Position numbers and translations under genes: made by a program
Assembly: GCA_902760865.1 (NCBI GenBank)
Contig: CACWID010000008.1
Coordinates: 33,060-97,059 of the forward strand
Direction of reading: 5' to 3'
Source of the DNA: an uncultured Bacteroidales bacterium
GTDB taxonomy: Bacteria > Bacteroidota > Bacteroidia > Bacteroidales > Muribaculaceae
DNA: 64,000 nucleotides
Notes under the pieces: generated by a model
Told to the model about the DNA's origin: nothing
Database searches by the model: none
The model's input: only the letters and a program-made list of their open reading frames with translations
Shown here: positions 52,863 to 62,100 of the stretch, one piece after another
Layout of the letters: each line of letters begins with the position of its first letter
Position numbering within the stretch: position 1 is the stretch's first letter

Positions 52863-54056
52863 TTAGCGGGCGTTGTAGGCCTCGAGAGCCTTCTCGAGCA
52901 CTACCAGGGCACGCTTCAGATCATCGATCTTGAGCACGTAGGCCATGCGCACCTCGTCCTTGCCCAGGCCGGGGGTAGCATAGAAACCGCTGGCCGGAGC
53001 CATCATCACGGTCTCACCCTCGTAGTTGAACTCTTCAAGACACCAGCGGCAGAAGTCGTCAATGTCCTTGACCGGCAACTTGGCAACGGTGTAGAAGGCA
53101 CCCATGGGCATCGGAGTGTAGACGCCGGGAATCTTGTTCAGACCCTCGACCAGGCAGTTGCGGCGAGCGATATACTCGTCATACACGCCCTTGTGATAGG
53201 CCTGGGGTGCATCGAGCGATGCCTCGGCAATGAGCTGGCCGATCAGGGGAGGACTCAGACGGGCCTGGGCCAACTTCATGGCGGCGGCACGCACTTCCTT
53301 GTTGCGGGTGATGAAGGCACCGATGCGGATGCCGCACTCGCTGTAGCGCTTCGACACGCTGTCGATCATGATCACGTTGTTCTCGATACCCTCGAGGTGC
53401 ATGGCGCTGGTGTAGGGAGCGTCACTGTAGATGAACTCGCGGTAAACCTCGTCGGCAAACAGGAACAGGTCATATTTCTTTACCAGGTCGCGCAGGCGCA
53501 TCAGCTCCTCGCGGCTGTAGAGCGTACCGGTCGGGTTGTTGGGGTTGCAGATCATGATGGCGCGGGTGCGCTCGTTGATGACCTTCTCAAACTCCTCGAC
53601 GGGAGGCAATGCGAAGCCGTCCTCGATGTGGGTGGTGATGGTGCGAACCACAGCACCGGTCTCACATGCAAAGCCCATATAGTTAGCGTAGGCGGGCTCG
53701 GGGATGATGACTTCGTCACCAGGGTTCAGGCACACCATGAAGGCCATCTGTACGGCCTCACTGCCACCGCAGGTCACGATGATGTCGTCAACACTCAGGT
53801 TGATGTCATAGCGCTTGTAGTAGCCCACCAGTTTCTCCACATAGCTGGGAATGCCCTGAGAGGGCGAGTATTCCAGCACCTTGCGGTCCACGTGCTTGAT
53901 TGCTTCCAGACCCTCCTCGGGGGTGTGGATGTCGGGCTGACCGATGTTCAGATGATAAACTTTGATACCACGCTTTTTTGCTTCGGCGGCAAACGGAGCC
54001 AACTTGCGGATGGGCGAAGCCGGCATCTTCACGCTGCGTTCTGATAGTTTAGGCAT
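52863..54056 (-). CDS. PLP-dependent aminotransferase (class I/II)
   Basis: The 397-residue protein is a fold-type I aminotransferase close to aspartate/aromatic aminotransferases. Motifs seen are LNIGQPDIHTPEEGLEAI, PNNPTGTLYS (the substrate carboxylate-contacting region), LFADEVYREF, and the PLP lysine in SVSKRYSECGIRIG. The substrate cannot be fixed from sequence. Its last 11 codons are repeated downstream of the DUF4143 gene. It ends in a strong terminator and begins in an AT-rich leader. Confidence 0.93.
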   Translation of the reverse strand: MPKLSERSVKMPASPIRKLAPFAAEAKKRGIKVYHLNIGQPDIHTPEEGLEAIKHVDRKVLEYSPSQGIPSYVEKLVGYYKRYDINLSVDDIIVTCGGSEAVQMAFMVCLNPGDEVIIPEPAYANYMGFACETGAVVRTITTHIEDGFALPPVEEFEKVINERTRAIMICNPNNPTGTLYSREELMRLRDLVKKYDLFLFADEVYREFIYSDAPYTSAMHLEGIENNVIMIDSVSKRYSECGIRIGAFITRNKEVRAAAMKLAQARLSPPLIGQLIAEASLDAPQAYHKGVYDEYIARRNCLVEGLNKIPGVYTPMPMGAFYTVAKLPVKDIDDFCRWCLEEFNYEGETVMMAPASGFYATPGLGKDEVRMAYVLKIDDLKRALVVLEKALEAYNAR

Positions 54057-54218
54057 AATTACGTCTTTGAATTGTATTTGTTAATGATATATTGAAGTAT
54101 TCTCTTTATTTGCCGGCAAAATTACACAAAAAACTGTAACACCCCAAAATTATTACCCAATAACTCCCAAAATCCCCAATAGCTAGAGACGATTCAAGTT
54201 CAAACAACGATTCGGCAG

Positions 54219-54299
54219 AAAAGGAAAACAATAAATACAATAAAAACAAATTAGTGGAAATCAGCTATTTGTGCTTATTGTATTTATTGTTTTCCTTTT
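54219..54299. terminator. Perfect 25-bp inverted repeat (probable terminator)
   Basis: Bases 54219-54243 (starting AAAAGGAAAACAATAAATAC) are exactly complementary to 54275-54299, with a 31-nt loop. The stem is AT-rich, unusually long, and lies just beyond the duplicated porin tail and upstream of the aminotransferase gene. Termination of minus-strand transcripts is likely. With this and the duplicated tail, the gap 54057-54383 is explained. Confidence 0.65.
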
Positions 54300-54316
54300 A
54301 TCTCGATGGATTGTTT

Positions 54317-54361
54317 TTAGTTGACGAAGTTGACCGAGACGCCGACCTGCAGGCGGGCAGG
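54317..54361 (-). repeat. Duplicated 3' end of the porin gene
   Basis: Bases 54317-54361 match 55633-55677 at 43 of 45 positions. On the minus strand they encode PARLQVGVSVNFVN and a stop, the last residues of the porin. The DUF1016 gene lies exactly between the two copies. The few bases before the copy (HHF) still resemble the porin (HYPLN), so the similarity may fade gradually. Confidence 0.88.
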
Positions 54362-54383
54362 AAAATGGTGAAATTTGAGTGAG

Positions 54384-55610
54384 TTACTCGTGTGATTTGG
54401 TCTTATTCATTAACCGTTTGGTCTCTTGCAATTCTTTTTGCAGAAGTTGTACGCGTTCTGCCAGTTGCTCTTGGGAGGGCAGTGCATCTTTGATTTGAAT
54501 ATTGTTGTAGGTTGCTACTCCCATCGGAGTGCTGATACCTCGGAAAGACCACTGGACCTCTGTTTTGTTCATATCGGAGCAGACAAGCAGTCCTATAGTA
54601 GGGTTCTCTTCTTTGGTCTTCAACAACTCGTCAACTGCATTGACATAGTAGTTCAGTTTTCCAGCATACTCAGGTTCAAATGGCTTGGCTTTCAGTTCGC
54701 AGACGATGTAACAGCGCAGGCGGATGTGGTAGAACAAGAGATCAATCTTGCGGGTACGCCCTCCAACGACCAATTGCTGTTGTCGGCCCAAGAAAGCAAA
54801 TCCAGATCCCATTTCCAATAGCAAATCGGTTATGTTTTGCGAGAGAGCCTCTTCCAGTTCAGCTTCATCATAAACCTCATGTTCGACCGATGCAAATCCA
54901 AAATCGTAGTTCTCTTTCAGCACCTCTTGAACAAGTTTGCTCTGCGTATCAGGCAGGTGGTCGGCAAAGTTGTTGACTATCTTCCCTTGATGCTCATACA
55001 GATTCGCTTTTATGCAATTGATGAGGGCATCGCGACTCAATCCCTGCTCAATCGTTTTGGCGATATAGAACAACGCTTCATCAATGGATTTACATCTGTA
55101 TAAAATCTCGATATGGTGTCTCCATGGCACAAGGGCAAAAGGTAATGGAAATTCTTTACCATCTTGGTAAAGTTTTTCTCCTTCCAATTCTTTACCAACT
55201 TGGTAGAGTTTTGATTTATACTGATTTTCAAGTAGCTGTAATTCTTTACCTACTTGTTGAAGAATTTGGGCATCCCCTTGTGTGTAGAACAAATACCAGC
55301 GTTTCATAAACCACAAGTTGGACGTGGAAAATCCTCCGGCATCAGGGAACTCCCGCTTCAGGTCAAGACTTACCTGCTCGACCACTCCTGCTCCCCATCG
55401 TTCCTCGGCTTTCTTTTGGACTAAGTCTCGGCCGAGCTGCCAGTTGAACAGCAGTTTTTCGGCATTGACCCGGACAGCCGCTTTCACTTGTGCCGAACGG
55501 TAGCGGTGTTTTACATCGGCAATCCACTTGGCGTAGCCAGCATCAATGTGAATATCGTGAGACTTTACTATGCGAGGTGATTCGTCGGCATTGTTCTTGA
55601 TGTCACTCAT
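54384..55610 (-). CDS. DUF1016/YhcG-type PD-(D/E)xK nuclease
   Basis: The 408-residue protein has the DUF1016 N-terminal domain (about 25-190, NAEKLLFNWQLGRDLVQKKA, FPDAGGFSTSNLWFMKRWY) and a C-terminal nuclease domain with FAFLGRQQQLVVGGRTRKID, LLFYH and the acid-x-K motif in CELKAKPFEPEYAGKLNYY. Related proteins (PDDEXK nuclease family) are frequent in mobile and defence settings; the exact role is unknown. Residues around 120-155 contain three VGKEL/DGKEF-like repeats. It starts 22 bp after the porin stop, without a clear promoter, and is flanked by the duplicated porin tail. Confidence 0.9.
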   Translation of the reverse strand: MSDIKNNADESPRIVKSHDIHIDAGYAKWIADVKHRYRSAQVKAAVRVNAEKLLFNWQLGRDLVQKKAEERWGAGVVEQVSLDLKREFPDAGGFSTSNLWFMKRWYLFYTQGDAQILQQVGKELQLLENQYKSKLYQVGKELEGEKLYQDGKEFPLPFALVPWRHHIEILYRCKSIDEALFYIAKTIEQGLSRDALINCIKANLYEHQGKIVNNFADHLPDTQSKLVQEVLKENYDFGFASVEHEVYDEAELEEALSQNITDLLLEMGSGFAFLGRQQQLVVGGRTRKIDLLFYHIRLRCYIVCELKAKPFEPEYAGKLNYYVNAVDELLKTKEENPTIGLLVCSDMNKTEVQWSFRGISTPMGVATYNNIQIKDALPSQEQLAERVQLLQKELQETKRLMNKTKSHE

Positions 55611-55632
55611 ACCAATGGATGTTTAAGAGGCC

Positions 55633-57639
55633 TTAGTTGACGAAGTTGACCGAGACGCCGACTTGCAGGCGGGCGGGGTTGAGGGGGTAGTGGGGCGTTG
55701 CGAAGTAGGCGTCGCCGCTGTGGATCTTCTGGTTGATGTGGGTCCAGGCGACGAAGAACCGGGCCTGCTTCATCTTGAAGTTGGCATACAGGTTCATGAT
55801 GGCGAAGTTGCCGCACTCCATTTCCCGCTGGCTGTAGAAGGTCATCGTCGCGGGGTTGTAGGCCGGGGCATAGTACTTGGTGTAGTAGTTGCCGTCCACG
55901 CCCATCTGCACGTGCAGCACGCGGGCGATGGTGAAGGTGGCATACAGGTTGCTGTAGATGGCGAACTTGGGCAACGGCAGCACCTCCTCGTTGCTGCTCG
56001 TCTGCAGCGTCACGCTGTTGTCCCAGTTGAAGGCCTTGAAATGCAGGCCTTGGCGCCACCTGGCACTGAACACGTGGATGGCGCCGCTGTGCTGTGCCGG
56101 CATCCCCTCGGCATTCCAATAGATATAGTCGGTCAGGGTCTCGTAGCCCACGTTGACGTTGGTCCACGAGAAGGGGATGTCCAGTTCGCCGCCCACGCGC
56201 ACGCGCTTGGTCTTGGAGAAGTCGTTCTCCCAGGCGAAGTGGTTAGAGATGAAATTCTTGAGCAGATAGGGCACCGCCAGGTTCTTGAAGTAGCCGTAGC
56301 CCTTGATGCTCACCGAGTCGCCCAGCATCTTGAAGCGCGTGGTCACGTCGCCCGTGATGTCTATCTCGCCGGCGGCATCGCCCAGTACGCCGAACTGGGC
56401 CGTGGCGTTGTAGCGCAGCAACGAGCCGCGCTGCTTGGTCAACTGGCCGCCCAGCCACAGCAGGTTCTGGATCACACGGTGCGGGACAACAACAGGCAGC
56501 GCTTCAAGGCCTTCGGGCAGGACCGTGCCGCTGATGCTGTCGATGGTCTGGGTGTAGCGCCTCACCTCGTGGGTGCCATAGACGGAAAAACCGAACTTGG
56601 CGTACTTGTTGAAGCCCTCAAGCATCGACACGCCGATGGTGTTGCGCAGGCGCCAGTAGCTCGTCTTGTCGTCGGTGCCGCTCAGCAGCAGATAGGTGTT
56701 GTCAAAGAAGGTGGCGTCCTCCGCTCCCGACTTGTTCAGGAACTGGTGCTTGGCTTGCTTGAAGTCGAGCGTCCAGATGAAACTCGTCACGGGCACATAG
56801 GTGCGGTCGATGATGGTGTCGGTGATGCTGTCGCGACGATAGCGGTAGAAGCCCACCTTGTAGCGCTGGTTCAGCCACAGGTGGCTGCCCTCCAGGTGGC
56901 TATGGGCGTTGTTCAGCAGGCTGGGGATGCTCTTGTTGTCCACGCGGGTCTGTCCGCCCTGCACCTCGGCGGGGTCGGTGATGTAGCGGTCGTCGGTAAT
57001 GCCGCCGCTCTCCTTGGTGGTGTAGTTGTAGTGGTTGAAGAACGTCTGCATCTCGTAGCGGTCACCCATGTGCGACCCGAACAGGCGCCATGTGAAGTCC
57101 TTATCGGCCTGCACGTCATAGGAGCCCTTGCTGTAGATGTAGTCGATGCCGCCGCCCAGCTGGGTCTTGCGGTTCACATTGCCCGAGAATTCCAGCTTGG
57201 TGCGGTCCAGGTTGCTGTACTTGTCGCCGCCCGTCGAGTGGCTGAGCAGCGTCATGGGGATGCGCGTGTTGTAGTAACGCATCGTGCCGGTGTTGTGCAT
57301 CCACGCCTCGATGGCGTCCTCAAAGAAGAAGTCGCTCGTCATGGGCCGCTCCATGAAGATCTGGTTCTGTCCCGGCGCTCCGTAGTTGCCCGTCGTCAGC
57401 CAGGCGTCGCTCACCAGCGACGGCACCATCGTGCGGTGGTAGTCCAGATGGATGGTGTCGATGGTCGATGGGTAGTGCAGGCCCAGCGGCTCGCTCACGC
57501 TCCATGCCACCGACGGCTCCACGTGCTGCTTCTTGGACTTGGTGGTCTTGGGCTCTCTTTCCTGTGTGAATTGTGCCACAGCGACATTCATCGTTGCAAC
57601 AGCCATCAATACTAATATGACCCATCTCGTCGGTTTCAT
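55633..57639 (-). CDS. Putative outer-membrane porin (PF14121 type)
   Basis: The 668-residue protein has a signal peptide (MKPTRWVILVLMAVATMNV) and a long series of alternating beta strands with aromatic girdles (SFIWTLDFKQAKHQFLN, FKMKQARFFVAWTHINQKIH), ending in VGVSVNFVN with an aromatic residue near the end, as outer-membrane barrels do. It fits the Bacteroidetes putative porin family. Solute specificity unknown. Its last 45 bp recur at 54317. The gene upstream (acyltransferase) ends 48 bp away, with a 7-8-bp repeat array between them. Confidence 0.85.
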   Translation of the reverse strand: MKPTRWVILVLMAVATMNVAVAQFTQEREPKTTKSKKQHVEPSVAWSVSEPLGLHYPSTIDTIHLDYHRTMVPSLVSDAWLTTGNYGAPGQNQIFMERPMTSDFFFEDAIEAWMHNTGTMRYYNTRIPMTLLSHSTGGDKYSNLDRTKLEFSGNVNRKTQLGGGIDYIYSKGSYDVQADKDFTWRLFGSHMGDRYEMQTFFNHYNYTTKESGGITDDRYITDPAEVQGGQTRVDNKSIPSLLNNAHSHLEGSHLWLNQRYKVGFYRYRRDSITDTIIDRTYVPVTSFIWTLDFKQAKHQFLNKSGAEDATFFDNTYLLLSGTDDKTSYWRLRNTIGVSMLEGFNKYAKFGFSVYGTHEVRRYTQTIDSISGTVLPEGLEALPVVVPHRVIQNLLWLGGQLTKQRGSLLRYNATAQFGVLGDAAGEIDITGDVTTRFKMLGDSVSIKGYGYFKNLAVPYLLKNFISNHFAWENDFSKTKRVRVGGELDIPFSWTNVNVGYETLTDYIYWNAEGMPAQHSGAIHVFSARWRQGLHFKAFNWDNSVTLQTSSNEEVLPLPKFAIYSNLYATFTIARVLHVQMGVDGNYYTKYYAPAYNPATMTFYSQREMECGNFAIMNLYANFKMKQARFFVAWTHINQKIHSGDAYFATPHYPLNPARLQVGVSVNFVN

Positions 57640-57664
57640 GCTTGCAAAGGTAGTGATAAGTTTT

Positions 57665-57695
57665 CAGTTTTTCGGTTTTTCGGTTTTCAGTTTTT
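57665..57695. repeat. 7-8-bp tandem repeat array, 4 units
   Basis: Units CAGTTTTT, CGGTTTTT, CGGTTTT and CAGTTTTT run across the end of the acyltransferase gene. They belong to the family found at 14683-14717. Confidence 0.7.
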
Positions 57696-58730
57696 CACTT
57701 TGGCACCGAATAACCAGTGGGCCAGCGTGGGACTGAGCCTGATGATGTTGCTGATGAGCAGGCTCATTGCCATGATCAGCAGGGCGATCGCCGATGAAAC
57801 AAAGACCTCAACCACAGGCACCGGATGGCTGGTAAACACCGTCACGCAGCTCAGCCCCATCGGGACCAGGAAGTAGTGGATCAGGTAGATGTCGAGCGTG
57901 CGGCGGCCCACATATTGCATCGTGCGGCCCAATACCGTCTCGCGCGAGAACACGTTGCTCTTGTTGCGGAAGAATGCAAACAGCACCACCAGCCCTGACA
58001 GCGACAGCAGCAGCCGCACGGGAATGGCCTTGACGGGCAGCACGTCGCCGAAGGCGTTGACCAGCAGATAGAAAGCAATGCACACGGGAATCAACCACTT
58101 GCTGTCAAGCCACCGCTCCACGGTGGTGAAGTGTTCCCTGGCCAGTGCTCCCGCGACAAAGAAGATGAAGAACCTCAACTGGTGAACACTGAGCAACTGC
58201 ATCACGTTGTCAACGCGCTGGATGCCGGTACTCATCGACGGCCAGCAACAGTAATACAGCAGCAGGCCGATAACGACAAGCAACGGCTTGTACCAGCGGC
58301 TGCGCACGGCAAACCTCGTGACGGCATAAATTACATAGAATTCCAGCAGAGCCAGCGTGAACCAGTATCCGGCCTTGTACTTGTCGAGCAGCCCGTCGAG
58401 CAGGGGAGTGTGGTTCACGTGCAGGAACACGGCCATGAAGATGAACGGGCTGATGAGCTGCACGGGGATCTTCTTCTTGAAGAACCGCACGATGTGCCGT
58501 GCGTCCCACACCACGCCCGCCTTGTAGAGCACAAATCCGCTGATGAAGAAGAACATCGGCATCCTCACCTGCATCAGGTAGTCGTGCACCGAGATACCCT
58601 TGCCCACGATGCCCCAGCACATCGATGCCACGTGCTCGAGCACGACAAGGAACATCGTGAAACCCCGCAACGCATCGATGTAACCGATGCGTTGCGTTTC
58701 ACTTGCCGATATGTGATCGTTATATAACAA
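57687..58730 (-). CDS. Membrane acyltransferase (Acyltransferase_3 family)
   Basis: The protein has about ten membrane helices and the family's N-terminal signature IGYIDALRGFTMFLVVLEHV, with the His of the active site. It probably transfers acyl groups to an envelope glycan or lipid. The frame is open to 58856, but that region overlaps the PII-like gene. A TTG at 58730, 17 bp past the stop of that gene, gives MLYNDHISASETQRIGYIDA, a plausible start and 347 residues. No ATG is available there. It may be part of the transcript of the efflux operon upstream. Confidence 0.82.
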   Translation of the reverse strand: MLYNDHISASETQRIGYIDALRGFTMFLVVLEHVASMCWGIVGKGISVHDYLMQVRMPMFFFISGFVLYKAGVVWDARHIVRFFKKKIPVQLISPFIFMAVFLHVNHTPLLDGLLDKYKAGYWFTLALLEFYVIYAVTRFAVRSRWYKPLLVVIGLLLYYCCWPSMSTGIQRVDNVMQLLSVHQLRFFIFFVAGALAREHFTTVERWLDSKWLIPVCIAFYLLVNAFGDVLPVKAIPVRLLLSLSGLVVLFAFFRNKSNVFSRETVLGRTMQYVGRRTLDIYLIHYFLVPMGLSCVTVFTSHPVPVVEVFVSSAIALLIMAMSLLISNIIRLSPTLAHWLFGAKVKN

Positions 58731-58746
58731 GTTTAGGGTAAGAGGG

Positions 58747-59040
58747 TCAGATGGTGCGCTCCACAGGGAGGACAAAGGCGCGCAAACCCAGTTTTGGGGT
58801 CGCCAGGTCCATCTTGTGTAACTCGTCGAGGACGACGTCCACGCGGCTGTCGTCAACCACGGTCAGGATAGCCGAGGCAATCGAGGGCCATGCGTGGGTG
58901 GCATAGTGGGGCTCGCCCGTCTTGCTGCCACGTCCCTTGACCTCGCGCCAGCCGGTGAAGCCGCGGCAGTTGAGCAGGTTCAGCATCTCGACGATGCGGT
59001 CGTAGTAGGCCTCGTCAAAGGCAATGAATATCGCTTTCAT
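58747..59040 (-). CDS. PII-like small protein next to the RND pump
   Basis: The 97-residue protein has the ferredoxin-like pattern of PII-related proteins (MKAIFIAFDEAYYDRIVEML, then SIASAILTVVDDSRVDVVLDEL). The central loop contains GRGSKTGEPHYATHAW. Small PII-like or DUF3240-type genes often sit directly next to RND efflux pumps, as here: the pump gene ends 85 bp upstream. A ligand- or metal-sensing role for the pump is plausible but unproved. Confidence 0.7.
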   Translation of the reverse strand: MKAIFIAFDEAYYDRIVEMLNLLNCRGFTGWREVKGRGSKTGEPHYATHAWPSIASAILTVVDDSRVDVVLDELHKMDLATPKLGLRAFVLPVERTI

Positions 59041-59072
59041 TTTTTATCTTGGTTTTTAGTCCCTAGTCCCTT

Positions 59073-59117
59073 CTAGAAAATCTAGAATATCTAGATTATC
59101 TAGAAGGTCTAGAGAAG
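59073..59117. repeat. 9-bp tandem repeat array, 5 units
   Basis: Units CTAGAAAAT, CTAGAATAT, CTAGATTAT, CTAGAAGGT and CTAGAGAAG lie in the gap between the pump gene and the PII-like gene. Confidence 0.88.
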
Positions 59118-59124
59118 CAGGCTT

Positions 59125-62100
59125 TTAACTTTTATTTCCTTTATGGATTTTCTTGCGGGTGCGGCGGATGCCGGTCAGTGCAAAGATGGTGTACATCGTC
59201 GGCACGAACAGCAGGGTCATCAGCGTGGACATGGTCAGACCACCGATCACGGCAATACCCATCGGGCGCCACATCTCACTGCCGACGCCGGTACCGATGG
59301 CCATGGGCACCATACCCAGGATGGTCGTCAGTGAGGTCATCAGCACAGGACGCAGACGCGAGTGGCCACCGTGGATCACGGCACGGCGGATGCTCATGCC
59401 GCGTTCGCGGTTCAGGTTGATGTAGTCGATGAGCACGATACCGTTTTTCACTACGATACCGATCAGCATGATACCACCGATCATCGACATGATGTTCAGG
59501 TTAGTACCCGTCAACAGCAGGATGAGCACAATACCCGAGAAGGCGAACAGGATTGAGGTCATGATGATACCGGGATAGGTGAATGACTCAAACTGGCTGG
59601 CCATCACGATGTAAACGAGCAGGATGATGAGCAGACCCAGCACGGCAAGGTCGCCGAACGAGTCTTGCTGGTCCTCGTAGCTACCGCTCAGCTGGATCAT
59701 CACGTCGCCGGGCTTGTCCATCTTGTCGATGAGCGGCTGGGCGTCCGCAATGATCTCACTCATCGCGCGGTCCTGGACGACGGTCGAGACGGTGATGATG
59801 CGCTCGCGGTCCTTACGCTCGATGGTGGGCGGGTAGAACTGCTCGGTCACGGTACCCACCTCCTTGAGGCGGACGCCCGTGCCCATGGCGTTATAGAGCA
59901 TGATGTTCTCGATGTCGCTGATGCTGCGGCGGTGCTCGGGATCATACATCACCTTGATGTCATACTCCATACCGTCCTCGCGGAAGTAGCTCGCCGTCGT
60001 ACCGTTGATGCGGTTACGCAGGGCCGTAGCCGCGGTGCTCAGGTTCAGACCGTACAGCGCCAGTTTCTCACGGTCAAAGTCCACGTGATACTCGGGCTGA
60101 TAGTCGCTACGGCTGATGTTGATATCGGCGGTTCCGGGCACCTTTTCCAGGATGCGCTTCAGGCGCTGTGCCACGCTATCGGTCTTGGTGAAGTCGTAGC
60201 CGTAGATCTCATAGTTCAGCGTGTTCTGGCCGCTCATGCCGCCACCACGACCGCCTCCCACGTTAACCATGGCGCGCTTCAGTTCGGGATAGTGCTTGAG
60301 GTCTTCACGCATCATACCGGCAATCTCAACGATGCCGCGCTTGCGCTCATTGGCCTTGTTGAGCATGATGTTCATCGAGATGATGTGGCTACCGTTGCTC
60401 TGCATCGAGGCATACATGTTGTCGCTGCTGGCCTGGCCGACGGTGTAGTTGAAGGACTGGATTTCGGGATACTTTTCGGTCCACTCCTTGTAGATGCGCT
60501 GGCTGACGTCCTTGGCCAGATCCACGCGTGAGCCGATGGGCAGCTCCAGCGAGACGCCCAGACGGCCGTTATCGTTGGTCGGGAAGAACTCGGTGCCGAC
60601 GAACTTCATCAGGAAAATCGAGAATACAAAGATACCCAGTGCCGTTGCTGCAGTGATCCAGCGGTGGGCGACGCACTTGTCAAGCACCTTGGCATAGAAG
60701 TCGTCAATCTTGTCGAGCACCTTGAGGATGGGACCATACACCTTCTGGAAAATCTTGGTGTCACCCACGTTGAGGCGCAGCAGGCGCGAACACAGCATGG
60801 GGGTCAACATCAAGGCGCAGATCAGTGACAGCACCATCATGATGGTCACCATCCAACCCAGCTGCTTGAACAGCACACCGGTCATACCCTTGACCAGGGT
60901 CAGCGGGAAGAACACGGCAATCAGCGTCAGGGTAGAGGCCATTACCGAGAGGGCCACCTCGTTGGTACCGTTGACGGCGGCCTGCATGGGTGCCGAGCCG
61001 CGCTCGATGTGGGTCGTGACGTTCTCGAGCACCACAATGGCGTCATCGACCACCATACCGATGGCGATGGACAATGCCGACAGTGACACGATGTTCAATG
61101 AGTTGCCCGTCACATACAGGTAGATGAACGAGGCAATCAGCGAGATGGGGATGGTCACCAGCACGATGACGGTGGCACGCCAGCGACCCAGGAAGACGAA
61201 TACCACGATACCCACGAACAACAGGGCGAACAGCACGGTCTCGACCAGCGAGGAGATGGTGCTGCGGATGTTGTCGCTCGTATCGACGATGTAACCCAAC
61301 TTGATGTCGCTGGGCAGGTTCTTCTGGATCTTGGGCAACTCCTTGGCAATCTTCTCCGAAATCTGCACCGAGTTGGCACCTGACTGCTTCTGCACGATGA
61401 TCATCGCGCCCTTATGGCCGTTGTTGTAGCTCTCCTGGGCACGCTCCTCGAGCGAGTCGTCAATGCGAGCTACGTCACGCAGGTGGACAACGCCGCCAGT
61501 CGGGGACATGCCCACGACCATGGCGCCCATCTGCTGCGGGTCGGTGAACTCACCCTGCACACGCAGGGGGTAGGTCTCGTTACCGATGTCGAAGGTACCA
61601 CCCGGGATGTTGCGGTTCTCGGCACCGACGAGGGCGGCAACGGTCTCGACACTCAGGTTATAGGCCTCCATGCGCAGGGGGTCCAGATAGATGTGGATCT
61701 CGCGCTTGGGGGCACCGGCGATGGACACCGAGCCCACACCATCGACACGTGCCAGCGGGTTGGCAACGTTCTCATCCAGAATCTTGTACAGGCCCGGCAT
61801 ACTCTGTCCTGCCTGCACCGACAGCAGCACGATGGGGATCATGTCGCTGCTGAACTTGAAGATGATGGGCGTGTTGGCATCGTCGGGCAACATGCTCGAC
61901 ACCATGTCGAGTTTGTCGCGCACGTCGTTGGTCAACGCTTCGATGTCATAGCCGTATTCAAACTCCAGGGTAACAATCGAGATATTCTCTCGGCTGTTCG
62001 ACGTGATGTGCTTGAGGTGCTCCACCGAGTTGAGGGTGTTCTCAAGCGGGCGGGTCACGTTCTGCTCAATGTCCGACGCGCTGGTTCCCGCGTAGCTCGT

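Noticed and set aside
55663-57615. A 650-codon open frame on the plus strand across the porin gene
   Set aside because: It is antisense to a well-supported porin with signal peptide and barrel pattern. Its low-complexity Val/Ala/His/Gly composition is what GC-rich third codon positions give in the opposite frame.
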